DNA of 64,000 nt from Streptomyces viridochromogenes (GTDB lineage: Bacteria; Actinomycetota; Actinomycetes; Streptomycetales; Streptomycetaceae), in contig NZ_LGUR01000202.1 of assembly GCF_001270495.1 (NCBI RefSeq), positions 23,148 through 87,147 of the forward strand, given 5' to 3'. The notes under the pieces are model-generated. The model worked only from the letters and a program-made list of their open reading frames with translations. It was not told the DNA's origin and searched no databases. Both the position numbers and the translations under genes were made by a program. This document shows positions 63,627 to 64,000 of this stretch, in pieces (the first letter of the stretch is position 1; each line of letters opens with the position of its first letter).

Positions 63627-63909
63627 TCAGCGAGGCACCGGATCTCCGGAGGCGGGCAGCGGTTCCGCGGTCTTCGGGGCCAGCGCGCGGATGGAGGGGG
63701 TGGCGACCATGGCGAGGGTGGCGAGGAGGATGGACCACGCTGCTGCCGACCAGCAGCGGGCCGCGCGGCAGCCGGTCCGCCAGCACCCCGCCGTACAGCA
63801 GGAAGAGGATGCTGGTGAGGGAGTGGGCGCCGACCACCAACCCGAGCGAGCCGACCGAGCCAGTGGCGTCGAGCACGGCGAAGGCCAGGGCGATCGGCGC
63901 CATCTGCAC
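63627..63909 (-). pseudogene. MFS transporter with large internal deletion
   Basis: The 5' part reads QMAPIALAFAVLDATGSVGS and LFLLYGGVLADRLPRGPLLV, segments 1-2 of an MFS exporter. In the next frame the sequence becomes AAAWSILLATLAMVATPSIR and ALAPKTAEPLPA before TGA, which looks like the last membrane segment and tail. Some 300 residues between are missing, and no start codon with a ribosome binding site is seen. Confidence 0.6.
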
Positions 63910-64000
63910 CCGAACGAGGACGTGAACCTCGGGCAGTCGACGAACGACGTGTACCCGACCGCCGTGAAGGTCGCGACGGTGTTCGCGGTGCGCGGGCTGC
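63904..64000 (+). pseudogene. Aspartate ammonia-lyase fragment, running off the window
   Basis: The frame encodes LHPNEDVNLGQSTNDVYPT and VKVATVFAVRGL, the conserved substrate-binding region of aspartase/fumarase enzymes about 130 residues into the protein. The N-terminal part is absent and the sequence joins the MFS fragment directly. It may continue beyond the window. Called a fragment because of the missing start. Confidence 0.6.

Overview
The window is chromosomal DNA of a high-GC actinomycete, almost certainly a Streptomyces. Third codon positions are nearly all G or C, GTG starts are common, and the gene families (EgtABCD, HxlR and MarR regulators, secreted Tat glycosidases, IS5/IS630 transposases, NRPS genes) are typical of that genus. 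Genes run on both strands. I saw no rRNA or tRNA gene.

Left part (1-12.9 kb), ordinary chromosome: a truncated PL9-type pectate lyase, a HAD phosphatase and a dodecin; the ergothioneine operon egtA-egtB-egtC-egtD with every junction overlapping; a macrodomain-like gene convergent with a PemK/MazF-like gene; an SPFH/flotillin gene with a small NfeD-like partner; an amidase; and a secreted GH43-AbfB enzyme followed by a long hairpin.

Mobile and decayed zone (13.0-23.3 kb): an IS630 copy sits exactly at the 3' end of an ABC drug-exporter permease gene. After it come decayed coding sequence, two neighbouring IS5-type copies (the second frameshifted), an HxlR/imine-reductase-like divergent pair, a broken nSTAND-type NTPase and an unidentified membrane protein.

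RiPP locus (23.4-26.1 kb, minus strand, visibly lower GC): a 27-residue precursor peptide with a perfect ribosome binding site, a strong intervening hairpin, a cobalamin-type radical SAM RiPP methyltransferase with a C-x7-C-x2-C motif, and a DUF5825-like protein coupled by an ATGA overlap. This is the best candidate for an undescribed system in the window.

NRPS locus (27.0-47.75 kb, minus strand, one long gene train): carbamoyltransferase, then NRPS-A (half C-PCP-C-PCP, no A domain), NRPS-B (C-A-PCP-C-A-PCP; codes read as Thr-like and Asn-like), NRPS-C (C-A-PCP-C, whose A domain has lost the catalytic A10 lysine and much of A3), MbtH, an M20 N-carbamoyl-amino-acid-hydrolase-like enzyme, a LOG-family protein, an MFS exporter, a small helical protein and a free PCP-thioesterase. 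I do not recognise the product. Carbamoyl addition and removal enzymes in one cluster suggest a carbamoylated peptide or a carbamoyl-protected intermediate.

Right part (48-64 kb): a doubly broken peptidoglycan-binding gene, a small degenerate type I-E CRISPR array without cas genes, IS5 debris with a duplicated end sequence, a mycothiol-dependent isomerase-like gene, an alpha/beta hydrolase, a MarR/Bcr-type efflux pair with a perfect 20-bp operator palindrome, a DNA ligase fragment, an NmrA/HxlR divergent pair, a Spl-like radical SAM gene, a VOC-MBL-SnoaL-PPOX run sharing operator motifs with a distal MarR gene, a secreted CE2-type esterase with a ricin-type lectin domain, a GNAT acetyltransferase, and a terminal scrap zone of IS630 remnant, internally deleted MFS gene and aspartase fragment.
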